DNA from: Hymenobacter citatus
Lineage (GTDB): Bacteria > Bacteroidota > Bacteroidia > Cytophagales > Hymenobacteraceae
Direction of reading: 5' to 3'
DNA length: 64,000 nt
Assembly (NCBI RefSeq): GCF_014333615.1
Contig: NZ_JACSCY010000021.1
Span: 1-64,000 of the forward strand
The notes beneath the pieces were generated by a model that did no database searches, had not been told where the DNA came from, and saw only the letters and a list, made by a program, of their open reading frames with translations. Made by a program: the position numbers and the translations under genes. Shown here in pieces: positions 17,033 through 25,526 of this stretch (positions are counted from its first letter, which is position 1; the number at the start of each line of letters is the position of its first letter).

Positions 17033-20000
17033 ATGAGAAAGACAATACCCAAACTACGCCGGCTGGCTATTCCGGTGCTATTGTGTGGTTTGCCCTTGCT
17101 ACCCTTGGCAGCGCAGGCAGCTACCCCCGCAACAGGCTTTCTAGCGGGTACTCTGCTGCCTGTTGCCGATGCGCCCGTAACGGGGCGTGTAGTAGATGAG
17201 AAAGGAACCGGCCTACCCGGCGTGAACGTGGTAGTGAAGGGCACTACCAATGGCACGCAAACCGATGCCGATGGTCGCTACACTCTAACCGTACCCGACG
17301 GTGCTACCCTGGTGTTTTCGTTTGTGGGGTATGCCGCACAGGAGGTGACTGTGGGCGGCCGCACCACAATCAACCTGGCACTAGCGCCCGACTCACGGGC
17401 CTTGGGCGATGTGGTGGTGGTAGGATACCTGACCGAGAACCGACAGAACGTGACCAGCGCTGTGGCGCCGCTGGATATAAAAGAAGCGAATAAGACGCCG
17501 GTGCCTACCGTTACGCAGGCGTTGCAGGGGCGGGTAGCAGGCGTACAGGTAACGGGCTCGGGTGGCCCCGGCGCCACACCCATCATCAATATCCGTGGTA
17601 TTGGCACATTGGGTAATGCCAGCAGTGGCCCTTTGTACATCATCGATGGTTTATGGACGGATAACATCCGCGACCTGAACCCCAATGATATTGAGACGCT
17701 GAACATCCTGAAAGATGCTTCTTCTACGGCCGTGTATGGTTCGCGGGGAGCCAACGGGGTAGTACAGATTACCACCAAAAAAGGTAAGGCGGGGGCGCCA
17801 TCCATTAGCTTCAATGGCTACCGGGGCGTCGATAATGTGTATAAAACCTACAACCTGACCAATGCCAGCGAGTGGGCAGATCGTGCTGTTATTGCGTATC
17901 GTAATGCTGGCCTAGACCCACTCAACAACGGCCAAAACAGTTTGGCTGGGGCCGTTAAAGGTCCCGGCGGGGCCTTCAACCCCAATGTGGATACCGACTG
18001 GCAAAAGGAATTCTTCCAAACCGGTACGCTGGAAGATTACAACCTTTCCTTTTCGGGCGGTTCTTCGGGAGAAAAATATAGCTCCAACTACCTGATTTCG
18101 GGTGAGTATTTTCACCAGGAGGGCATCGTGAAAGGTCCTGACTTCAAGCGATACAGCTTGCGTTTAAACTCAGGTCTCACGAAAGGGCGTTTCCGCCTGC
18201 AGGAAAACGCCCAGCTCACGCATATCAACACGACACTGCTGAATGGCGCGCCGTTTATTGATGTGCTGACAATTATTCCTAGTATTCCGGTATACGACCC
18301 GGCAAATCCGGGGGGCTTTGGTACGGGCTCATCGGTGCTGAACTCGTTTGCTACCAACCCTATAGGAGCACAGTCGCTACTACGCCGCACGCAGGCAGAC
18401 AACCGGTTGGCAGGCAACGTTAGTGCCGAGTACTCTTTCTTTGATTTTCTGACTTACCGGCTGAATGTGGCTATGGATGGCCATACCTACAGCAACGCCG
18501 ATGCGCAGAAACTGGGTATCATACGGCAGAACACCGCCATCAATACGTCGTCGCTAAACGAATTCTTAGGCTACGACCTATTCTTGCTGGCCGAGAACAC
18601 GCTGAACTTCAACAAGCGTATCGGTGACCACGGCGTGAATGCCTTGTTGGGCTACTCGGAGCAGAGCTTTCAGCAGCACAACGTGCAGGCAGGCGCACAA
18701 GGCTTCACTAGCTCGCCGCAGTATTACTTCGAGCTAAGCGCTGGCCCACGGGTAGGGGTGGTGCAAGGAGCCTCGTTTGAGTACACCAAGCGCTCCTTCT
18801 TTGGGCAGGCTACCTACGACTACAAGAACCGCTACCTGGCCTCGCTGAGTGCCCGCCGCGACGGGTCGTCGCGCTTCACCCCTGAGAACCGGTGGGGTAA
18901 TTTCTGGGCAGCTTCGCTAGGCTGGCGCATCAGCGAGGAAGACTTTTTCAAAGATGCTGTGCCGGCTATCAACAACCTGAAGCTGCGGGCCAGCTACGGC
19001 ACTAATGGCAACGATGCGCTGAATGGTCCTTACGGGGGCAGTTACTTGCCCTACCCCATCATTGGGCAAAACGTGAATTACGTTATCGGCACCGGCCAGA
19101 CCATTGTAAACGGCTCCTCGCAGTTGGCACTGGCCAGCCCCGATATTCGGTGGGAAGACCGTCGCACCCGCAATATTGGTCTGGATTTGGGCGTGCTCGA
19201 CAGTCGCTTGAGCTTGTCGGCTGATTATTATATTTCTGAAACCCGCAACGCGCTGGCGCCAGTGCAGGTGCTCACCTACCTCGGCCACTTCGGCAACGAC
19301 ATCTACCAGAACGCGGGCACTATCGAGAACCGGGGCTTTGAATTAGGCCTGGGCTACCACGAGACAAAAGGTGATTTCACCTACGGCGCCGATTTCAACC
19401 TGACAACCCTCAAAAACGAAATCACGGCCGTACCGACCGTAGGACAAACGTTTGGCGGTGGCGAAGGGGTAACCCGCTCGCAATTAGGTACGTCGCTGGG
19501 CGAGTTCTACCTGATTCCGTTCGATGGTATTTTCCAATCGAATGATGAGGTAGCAAATTACAAAAGCTCCAATGGTACTATCATTCAGCCATACGCCTCG
19601 GCTGGTGATGTGCGTTATAAAGACGTGAACGACGACGGCAAGATCGATAATGCCGACCGCGTATTCGCAGGCAAATCCATCCCCAACCTGGTGATGGGCT
19701 TGAACTTGAATGCCGCCTATAAAGGCTTCGACCTGTCTGTATTCCTGCAGTCTTCCAGCGGCAACAAGGTGTACAACCAAGCCAAACTGGCGCTGGAAAG
19801 CTACAACGGCCCCAATAACTACGACGCCGACGTGACTCCGTGGTCGGTTGACAATCCTTCGAGCACTACACCGCGTCTGTTGCAGGGTGGTGGCTTAGGT
19901 AACCTAGGGCAAGCGGCCGCCTCTAACGCGCTATTCAACAGCACGCGCTGGTTGGAAAATGGCAATTATGTACGCCTAAAAAACGTGCAGCTGGGCTATA

Positions 20001-20203
20001 CGCTACCTGCGAGCATAACCAGCAAAGTGCCTAGCCTGGGCAGCGTGCGGGTATACGTGACGGGCCGCAACATCGTGACCTTCACCAAATACTCGGGCTT
20101 CGACCCAGAGACGACCGGCACAGGCTTCTACAGCCGCGGCGTAGACAACAGCTCCTACCCCAACGTGCGCAGCTTCATTGGCGGCTTGCAAGTGAATTTC
20201 TAA
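17033..20203 (+). CDS. SusC/RagA-type TonB-dependent outer-membrane transporter
   Basis: The protein has 1056 residues from the ATG at 17033. The frame is open 96 bp further upstream, but that stretch contains the operators and lacks a signal sequence. MRKTIPKLRRLAIPVLLCGL is a signal peptide. A carboxypeptidase-like beta domain follows (about 48-125, VTGRVVDEKGTGLPGVNVVV), then the SusC signature DVVVVGYL, the plug (NIRGIGTLG, PLYIIDGLW, ILKDASSTAVYGSRGANGVV) and a long barrel ending in GGLQVNF. It imports oligosaccharides, most likely arabino-oligosaccharides, across the outer membrane with SusD. SusD follows 63 bp downstream. Confidence 0.93.
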   Translation: MRKTIPKLRRLAIPVLLCGLPLLPLAAQAATPATGFLAGTLLPVADAPVTGRVVDEKGTGLPGVNVVVKGTTNGTQTDADGRYTLTVPDGATLVFSFVGYAAQEVTVGGRTTINLALAPDSRALGDVVVVGYLTENRQNVTSAVAPLDIKEANKTPVPTVTQALQGRVAGVQVTGSGGPGATPIINIRGIGTLGNASSGPLYIIDGLWTDNIRDLNPNDIETLNILKDASSTAVYGSRGANGVVQITTKKGKAGAPSISFNGYRGVDNVYKTYNLTNASEWADRAVIAYRNAGLDPLNNGQNSLAGAVKGPGGAFNPNVDTDWQKEFFQTGTLEDYNLSFSGGSSGEKYSSNYLISGEYFHQEGIVKGPDFKRYSLRLNSGLTKGRFRLQENAQLTHINTTLLNGAPFIDVLTIIPSIPVYDPANPGGFGTGSSVLNSFATNPIGAQSLLRRTQADNRLAGNVSAEYSFFDFLTYRLNVAMDGHTYSNADAQKLGIIRQNTAINTSSLNEFLGYDLFLLAENTLNFNKRIGDHGVNALLGYSEQSFQQHNVQAGAQGFTSSPQYYFELSAGPRVGVVQGASFEYTKRSFFGQATYDYKNRYLASLSARRDGSSRFTPENRWGNFWAASLGWRISEEDFFKDAVPAINNLKLRASYGTNGNDALNGPYGGSYLPYPIIGQNVNYVIGTGQTIVNGSSQLALASPDIRWEDRRTRNIGLDLGVLDSRLSLSADYYISETRNALAPVQVLTYLGHFGNDIYQNAGTIENRGFELGLGYHETKGDFTYGADFNLTTLKNEITAVPTVGQTFGGGEGVTRSQLGTSLGEFYLIPFDGIFQSNDEVANYKSSNGTIIQPYASAGDVRYKDVNDDGKIDNADRVFAGKSIPNLVMGLNLNAAYKGFDLSVFLQSSSGNKVYNQAKLALESYNGPNNYDADVTPWSVDNPSSTTPRLLQGGGLGNLGQAAASNALFNSTRWLENGNYVRLKNVQLGYTLPASITSKVPSLGSVRVYVTGRNIVTFTKYSGFDPETTGTGFYSRGVDNSSYPNVRSFIGGLQVNF

Positions 20204-20266
20204 TAACTGCGGTGGGCCTGCCATTATATGTGGGCAGGCTCTACCCACCCAATCTGTACTAAACCA

Positions 20267-21811
20267 ATGAAAATACATAAGATAGCCGCTCTCTTTCTGC
20301 TCTCCAGCGGGTTGCTGCTGACTACGAGCTGCGAGAAAGACTTATTGGATCAGAGCAATCCAAACGCTCCCGATACCTCGCAGTTCTGGAAAACCCAGGA
20401 CGATGCCATTAAAGGCGTGTATGCCTGCTACTCGGGTTTGCAGCAGTATGCCTGCTACGGCCACTCCTGGCAGTTTATGGCCGCCCGCTCCGACGAGTCG
20501 TACAGCCAGAGCCCTTTTGTAGAGCTGGCCAACTTTACGCGCTTCATCACCCCAGACAACAACTTCTTTATCTCGTCCTTCGCCTGGAACGACTACTACC
20601 GCACCATCTTCCGCACCAACCAGGTGCTGACCCACGTGCCGGATATCGACATGGACGCGACGCTGAAAAACCGCCTGCTCGGGGAGGCGCAATTTGTGCG
20701 GGCACTGTCGTACTTCGACTTGGCTTACTTCTTCGGCAACGTGCCCCTGATTCTGGTAGAGCCCGTGGTGACTACCCGTGCGCCGCAGGCTACTACGGCC
20801 CAGATAGAAGAACAGATCATTGCCGACCTCACGGCTGCTATTCCTAATCTGCCGTTGTCATATGGCGATGCTGAGAAGGGCCGCGTAACGAAAGGAGCTG
20901 CTCAGGCCCTACTGGCCAAAACCTACATGATGCAGCGCAAATACAGCGAGGCATCGGCCCTGTTTACCCAGATTATCGGCTCGGGCCAGTACGACTTAGT
21001 GGCCAACTACCTCGATAACTTCACGGATGCCAACGAGAACAACCGCGAGTCGGTATTCGAGATTCAATACGTAAACTCACCGTTGGACGTAGGCCAGGGC
21101 CAGGACAATGCGTCGGCGTCGGAAGGGTATGACCGGCCCAACTTCTTTGGGCCTCCCTACTACAGCTTCGCCGACGTGCAACCTCGTTTGTGGTTGCTGA
21201 ACGCCTACACCGACTCTACCACTGCATTTGCACCTGGGAGCACCACCCGGCATATGATTGATCCGCGCCGGGACGTGTCCATCATCAGCGCTCGGAACCC
21301 TGATCGTTTCTACGGCAAAACTTTTGCGGAATTGATTGTAGAGCGCAACTACAACCCCAACCAGCAATACTGGCGCAAGTACCTGAACGACCGCACGCGC
21401 ACAACACCCGAGGATTTCACTTCAGGCATCAACTTCCGCGTGATTCGCTACGCCGACGTACTGCTGATGCAGGCCGAAGCGCTGACTGAGCTAAACCGCG
21501 TAGGCGACGCGCTACCGTTGGTAAACCGCGTACGCAACCGGGTAGGGCTGGCCTCACTCGCAGGCAGCTATTCGCAGGAGGCCATGCGCCAGCTTATTCG
21601 CACGGAGCGCGCTAAGGAGCTGGCCGGCGAGGGTACACGTTGGTTCGACATTCTGCGCTATGGCCTAATGGATAACCAGGCCGGCATCACGGAGCTAACC
21701 AGCCGCGATTCGGACTTTACCAACTTCCGTCTGGGTGTTTCCAAGCTGCTACCCATTCCACAACGGGATATCGATATTGACCCCAATGTGAAGCAGAATC
21801 CTGGCTACTAA
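20267..21811 (+). CDS. SusD/RagB-family glycan-binding lipoprotein
   Basis: The protein has 514 residues from the ATG at 20267 (the frame opens 39 bp earlier). MKIHKIAALFLLSSGLLLTT followed by SC is a lipoprotein signal. The TPR-like SusD fold is recognisable by LLGEAQFVRALSYFDLAYFFG, KGAAQALLAKTYM and, near the end, RNRVGLASL, ERAKELAGEGTRWFDILRYG and LLPIPQRDIDIDPN. It sits on the cell surface as a lid on the SusC transporter and binds the glycan. It forms an operon with susC and is followed by a hairpin terminator. Confidence 0.93.
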   Translation: MKIHKIAALFLLSSGLLLTTSCEKDLLDQSNPNAPDTSQFWKTQDDAIKGVYACYSGLQQYACYGHSWQFMAARSDESYSQSPFVELANFTRFITPDNNFFISSFAWNDYYRTIFRTNQVLTHVPDIDMDATLKNRLLGEAQFVRALSYFDLAYFFGNVPLILVEPVVTTRAPQATTAQIEEQIIADLTAAIPNLPLSYGDAEKGRVTKGAAQALLAKTYMMQRKYSEASALFTQIIGSGQYDLVANYLDNFTDANENNRESVFEIQYVNSPLDVGQGQDNASASEGYDRPNFFGPPYYSFADVQPRLWLLNAYTDSTTAFAPGSTTRHMIDPRRDVSIISARNPDRFYGKTFAELIVERNYNPNQQYWRKYLNDRTRTTPEDFTSGINFRVIRYADVLLMQAEALTELNRVGDALPLVNRVRNRVGLASLAGSYSQEAMRQLIRTERAKELAGEGTRWFDILRYGLMDNQAGITELTSRDSDFTNFRLGVSKLLPIPQRDIDIDPNVKQNPGY

Positions 21812-21837
21812 TACGTTACTGGTATAGCGGGAATAAA

Positions 21838-21871
21838 ACAGCCGTTTCGGGCAGTAGCTTGAAACGGCTGT
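21838..21871 (+). terminator. terminator after susCD
   Basis: ACAGCCGTTTC (21838-21848) pairs with GAAACGGCTGT (21861-21871) around a 12-base loop, 27 bp after the SusD stop. Confidence 0.65.
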
Positions 21872-22199
21872 GTTGCTTTCAACGGTTGCAAACAGCTTGT
21901 TTCCGGTGCCCCATCAGTGTATCAGCGTCCTGGGGCAAATCGACCAAACTGGTTTTCTCCCAGGGGCTTCTCAGCCATACCTGCGCTACTGGGCACAACG
22001 GTTTTTTACATCTAGAAAGGGCACGCAGGCTAAGCTGATGTATCGCATCAGCTCATGTGCTGGGCAAAGCTGCTACAACCCGCGCATGCATCCTTCACCC
22101 AGAACCCCGACGGCACGCCCGTAGCCATCAGCACGCTCAATACACAGCCCAGCAGCGAGTAAGAACCCGTGTTCTCATGCTTCTCTAAAACCCACCGCT
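21872..22199. other. intergenic region without a convincing gene
   Basis: A plus-strand frame at 21870-22124 and a short ATG frame at 22055-22162 (35 codons, ending TLNTQPSSE) are open, but neither has a recognisable start context or family. The second could be a gene tail left by a deletion. No operator of the local LacI type is seen, so the downstream endo-arabinanase may rely on read-through or another promoter. Confidence 0.3.
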
Positions 22200-23903
22200 A
22201 TGCCTACACTACTACTCATTCCGTTTCATGCTCGTCTCGCTGGCGCCATCCGGCGCTTGTTGCTGCTGCTACTGCTACTGAGCATCAGTAACCTTCGCAC
22301 CTATGCGCTGCAGGGGTTTTACGGTTCGCACGATCCTTCCACTATCGTGAAGGAAGGCAACAAGTACTGGGTATTCACGACCGGACAAGGCATTTATAAT
22401 ATGTATTCCACGGACTTGGTGACCTGGACGCCTTCGCCGCGGGCGGTGTTTGTCAACAACGCCTACCCTAGCTGGATCAACGCCAAGGTGCCAGGCTTTG
22501 CGGGTACTTTTTGGGCGCCGGAGTGTATTTATATGAATGGCAAATACTACCTCTATTACTCCTGCTCCACGTTCGGCTCGCAGGTGTCGGCCATTGGCCT
22601 GGCTACCAACGCAACGCTGGATCCTGCCAACGCCAACTACAAGTGGGAGGACCAGGGCGAAGTGGTTTCTTCCGTAGCCGGCAGCGGCCCCAATGCCATT
22701 GACCCCGCCGTGTTGCGCGACGCCAGCGGCAACGTGTGGCTCACGTATGGTTCCTACTTCGGCGGTATTCGGACCACTCAGCTAAATGCTACCACCGGCA
22801 AGCCCTTGAGCAGCACAGGCTACGCCCTGGCCAACGGTGGGGTAGAAGCCCCCGATCTGGTACAGCACGACAATTTCTACTACCTGTTCATCAACCGCGG
22901 TAGCTGCTGCCAAGGCATCAATAGCACATACTATATTCAGGTAGGGCGCGCCGCTACGCCAGCGGGACCTTTCTTAGACAAAGAAGGCAAGGACCTGAAC
23001 AGCCTGGGCGGTACTACCGTGCTCGGCTCGGCCGGGCGCTATATCGGGCCGGGCCACGCGGGCATTTTCACCGAAAATGGCGTGAGCTACTTCTCGCACC
23101 ACTACTACGATGGCTATGATAACGGGGCGCCCAAGCTCGGGCTGGCTCGCCTCACCTGGGATGCTGCAGGCTGGCCTGTGGTCAGCCGCGAGTGGGTAGC
23201 CGCCGGCCGCTACGAAGTCAAAAACCAGTTGAGTGGCCTCATATGGGACGCTTGGGGCTGCACGGGAGCCTCGGGGCAAATGGTGGCGCAGGGTACGCCC
23301 AGCTGCCTCACCTGCCAACAATGGGATTTCGCAACCTTGGGCAACGGCGAGTACAAAATCACGAATGCATTGGGCGGGCTGGCCGTGGATGTAATGGGCT
23401 GCTCGGCTGACGCGGGGGCCAAGCTGCAACTCTTTGCGTACAATGGGTTGACTTGCCAGCGGTTTTCTATCGACCGCGCCAACGATGGTACGCTCGTGTT
23501 TGCCTCCGCAAATGGCAACCGTGTAATAGAGGTTCCGAACGCTTCCACCGTAGCTGGGCAGCAGCTAGGACTATGGGATTACAATAGTTGCCCCTGCCAG
23601 CGCTGGACGCTGAGTCCGGCGGGCGTAACCACCGCTACCCTACCTAGCCAGTTACTAACTGGTGTCAGCATTTACCCGATACCAGCCGAACAGGGCAACT
23701 TCACGGTTGACTTAGGCGAGCAAAAAACAGGAAGTGTAGCCACCGTGCTAATCTTCGACTGGCAGGGTAGGGAGGTATACCACCAGCAGTTTGGGCCGCA
23801 GCAAACGCAATTGACCGTTGAAGCGAAATTAGCTGGTGGAATGTATATGGTGCAGGTGCAACGAGGGGCTAAACGCCTAGTGCAGAAGGTGACAGTACGC
23901 TGA
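22200..23903 (+). CDS. secreted GH43 endo-1,5-alpha-L-arabinanase with ricin-like and T9SS sorting domains
   Basis: The protein has 567 residues with a signal peptide ending near TYALQG. The five-bladed GH43 domain (about 38-340) has the catalytic residues Asp45 (GSHDPS), Asp168 (NAIDPAV) and Glu216 (GGVEAPDLV), and the FINRGSCCQG segment typical of arabinanases. A beta-trefoil, ricin-B-like domain follows (about 345-480, with QW repeats QQWDF and CQRWTL). The last 80 residues (SIYPIPAEQGNFTVDL ... MYMVQVQRG ... KVTVR) are a type IX secretion C-terminal sorting domain, so the enzyme is exported to the surface or medium. It should cut the arabinan backbone into oligomers for SusC/SusD. It has no lipobox. 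Confidence 0.88.
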   Translation: MPTLLLIPFHARLAGAIRRLLLLLLLLSISNLRTYALQGFYGSHDPSTIVKEGNKYWVFTTGQGIYNMYSTDLVTWTPSPRAVFVNNAYPSWINAKVPGFAGTFWAPECIYMNGKYYLYYSCSTFGSQVSAIGLATNATLDPANANYKWEDQGEVVSSVAGSGPNAIDPAVLRDASGNVWLTYGSYFGGIRTTQLNATTGKPLSSTGYALANGGVEAPDLVQHDNFYYLFINRGSCCQGINSTYYIQVGRAATPAGPFLDKEGKDLNSLGGTTVLGSAGRYIGPGHAGIFTENGVSYFSHHYYDGYDNGAPKLGLARLTWDAAGWPVVSREWVAAGRYEVKNQLSGLIWDAWGCTGASGQMVAQGTPSCLTCQQWDFATLGNGEYKITNALGGLAVDVMGCSADAGAKLQLFAYNGLTCQRFSIDRANDGTLVFASANGNRVIEVPNASTVAGQQLGLWDYNSCPCQRWTLSPAGVTTATLPSQLLTGVSIYPIPAEQGNFTVDLGEQKTGSVATVLIFDWQGREVYHQQFGPQQTQLTVEAKLAGGMYMVQVQRGAKRLVQKVTVR

Positions 23904-23951
23904 GTAGCGGGTAATTGCTGTCATGCAGAATTGTACCAGTTAAGATTAAAT

Positions 23952-23967
23952 ACACAAACGATTGTGT
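23952..23967. promoter_or_regulatory. LacI-type operator for the galM-araBDA operon
   Basis: ACACAAACGATTGTGT is a palindrome with one mismatched pair position and the best match to the local consensus. It lies about 240 bp upstream of the mutarotase gene, with no other gene between. The remainder of 23904-24207 shows no recognisable feature. Confidence 0.7.
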
Positions 23968-24207
23968 ACGTAAAATAGAATCTTTACTTTACACCGCGAA
24001 AACCAGTACCACATGCAGAAATGCGTGCGCAATCCGGGTTTTTAGCACTTATAGGCGTAATAGAGAGCCGCGACACTCTTGTTGAAAGGATAGAACACGG
24101 AAGCGTTTTAAGGAAATCAGCTTGGGCGTTTTTATCTGTAACACTGCGTTTTTCTGCATACGTTTTCATTACTTGCCACCTATCCCTTCACCTGTTCTTT
24201 TCCGTTG

Positions 24208-25404
24208 ATGACACACATTCGCTACGCTGGCTACCTCGCCAGCGGCCTGTTCGCAACTCTGCTGCTGGCTGCTTGCAACCAAAACCCCACTACCACCGAA
24301 GCCGGCGCCACCACGGCCGCCACTGCCGACTCCACCCAAACCTCCGCTGCTATGCCCGTTTCCACTTCCTTCGGCAACACCACCGAGGGCACTGAAGCCC
24401 AGCTCTACACCCTCACCAACGCCCACGGCCTGAAGGCTACCATCACCAACTACGGCGGCACCATTACTTCCCTGATGGTACCCGACAAAAGTGGTCAGCT
24501 AGGGGACATTGTATTGGGTTTCGACAAAGTAGGCGGCTACCAAAGCCCGGAGTTTTTGAAGTCTGGACCCTATTTTGGAGCGCTGATTGGGCGCTACGGC
24601 AACCGCATCAAAGGCGGTAAGTTTACGCTGGATGGTCAGACGTATTCCCTACCTCAGAACAACGGACAGAACACGCTGCACGGCGGCAAAAAAGGGTTTG
24701 ATAAGGTGCTATGGGATGCCAAGCCCGGCTCCTCGGCCGATGGCCAGACGCTCACGCTCACGTACCTAAGCAAGGACGGCGAAGAAGGTTTCCCCGGCAA
24801 CTTGCAGGTCACGGTGGTGTACACGCTCACCAACAACGACGAGCTGAAAATCGACTATTCGGCTACCACTGATAAGGCTACCCCCGTCAACCTCACCAAT
24901 CACAGCTATTTCAACCTGGCCCTGGGGCAGAGCAAAGATGTGCTGGCCCACCAGGTAATGATTCCGGCCGACCGCTACACGGTAGTGAACGACCAACTGA
25001 TTCCCACGGGCGAGCTACGCCCGGTGAAGGGCACCCCCTTCGACTTTACGACCCCCCACGCCATTGGCGAGCGGATTGCGCAGGTGCCCGGCGGCTACGA
25101 CCACAACTGGGTGTTGAACAACCCCAGCGGCATGCATCAGGCCGCCTCAGTATACGAGCCTACCACGGGCCGCACCTTGGAAGTAACCACTACTGAGCCC
25201 GGCGTACAGTTCTACACCGGCAACTTCCTTGACGGCACCCTCACGGGTAAGAACAACACGACGTACGGCAAAAATGCCGGTTTCTGCCTGGAAACCCAGC
25301 ACTTCCCCGACTCGCCCAACCAGTCTGCCTTCCCCAGCACCACGCTGAAGCCAGGCGACACGTTGCAGTCCACCACCATCTTCAAGTTTGGAGTACGGAA
25401 GTAG
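24208..25404 (+). CDS. galM: aldose 1-epimerase (mutarotase), lipoprotein
   Basis: The protein has 398 residues from the ATG at 24208 (a TTG directly precedes it). A lipoprotein signal ends in LLLAAC, followed by a Thr/Ala-rich linker. The galactose-mutarotase fold starts about residue 50 (LTNAHGLKATITNYGGTIT). Family landmarks are GRYGNRIKGGKF, NTLHGGKKGFD, NLTNHSYFNL (catalytic His) and FCLETQHFPDSPNQ (catalytic Glu). It interconverts alpha and beta anomers of L-arabinose or another aldose, here outside the cytoplasm, probably before uptake by the symporter. It is the first gene of the operon with araB, araD, araA and the transporter. Confidence 0.88.
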   Translation: MTHIRYAGYLASGLFATLLLAACNQNPTTTEAGATTAATADSTQTSAAMPVSTSFGNTTEGTEAQLYTLTNAHGLKATITNYGGTITSLMVPDKSGQLGDIVLGFDKVGGYQSPEFLKSGPYFGALIGRYGNRIKGGKFTLDGQTYSLPQNNGQNTLHGGKKGFDKVLWDAKPGSSADGQTLTLTYLSKDGEEGFPGNLQVTVVYTLTNNDELKIDYSATTDKATPVNLTNHSYFNLALGQSKDVLAHQVMIPADRYTVVNDQLIPTGELRPVKGTPFDFTTPHAIGERIAQVPGGYDHNWVLNNPSGMHQAASVYEPTTGRTLEVTTTEPGVQFYTGNFLDGTLTGKNNTTYGKNAGFCLETQHFPDSPNQSAFPSTTLKPGDTLQSTTIFKFGVRK

Positions 25405-25442
25405 AGACGGCTTGCCGCCCGCCTGTCAGAACGTTATACTCT

Positions 25443-25495
25443 GAACGTCATTTCGAACATGTTGCTTGATGCGCAACGTGTTCGAAATGACGTTC
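25443..25495. repeat. intergenic inverted repeat, possible REP-like member
   Basis: A 23-base arm beginning GAACGTCATTTCGAAC (25443-25465) is inverted at 25473-25495 with one G-T mismatch. The outer GAACGTCAT matches the arms of the elements at 28015 and 38423, but the inner part differs. It lies between galM and araB and may attenuate or stabilise the transcript. Confidence 0.6.
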
Positions 25496-25526
25496 TATTC
25501 CTCTAATCATCAGCATATCCAACTTC

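Noticed and set aside
21870..22124. 84-residue plus-strand frame after the susCD terminator
   Set aside because: No family pattern, and the start lies right at the terminator hairpin.
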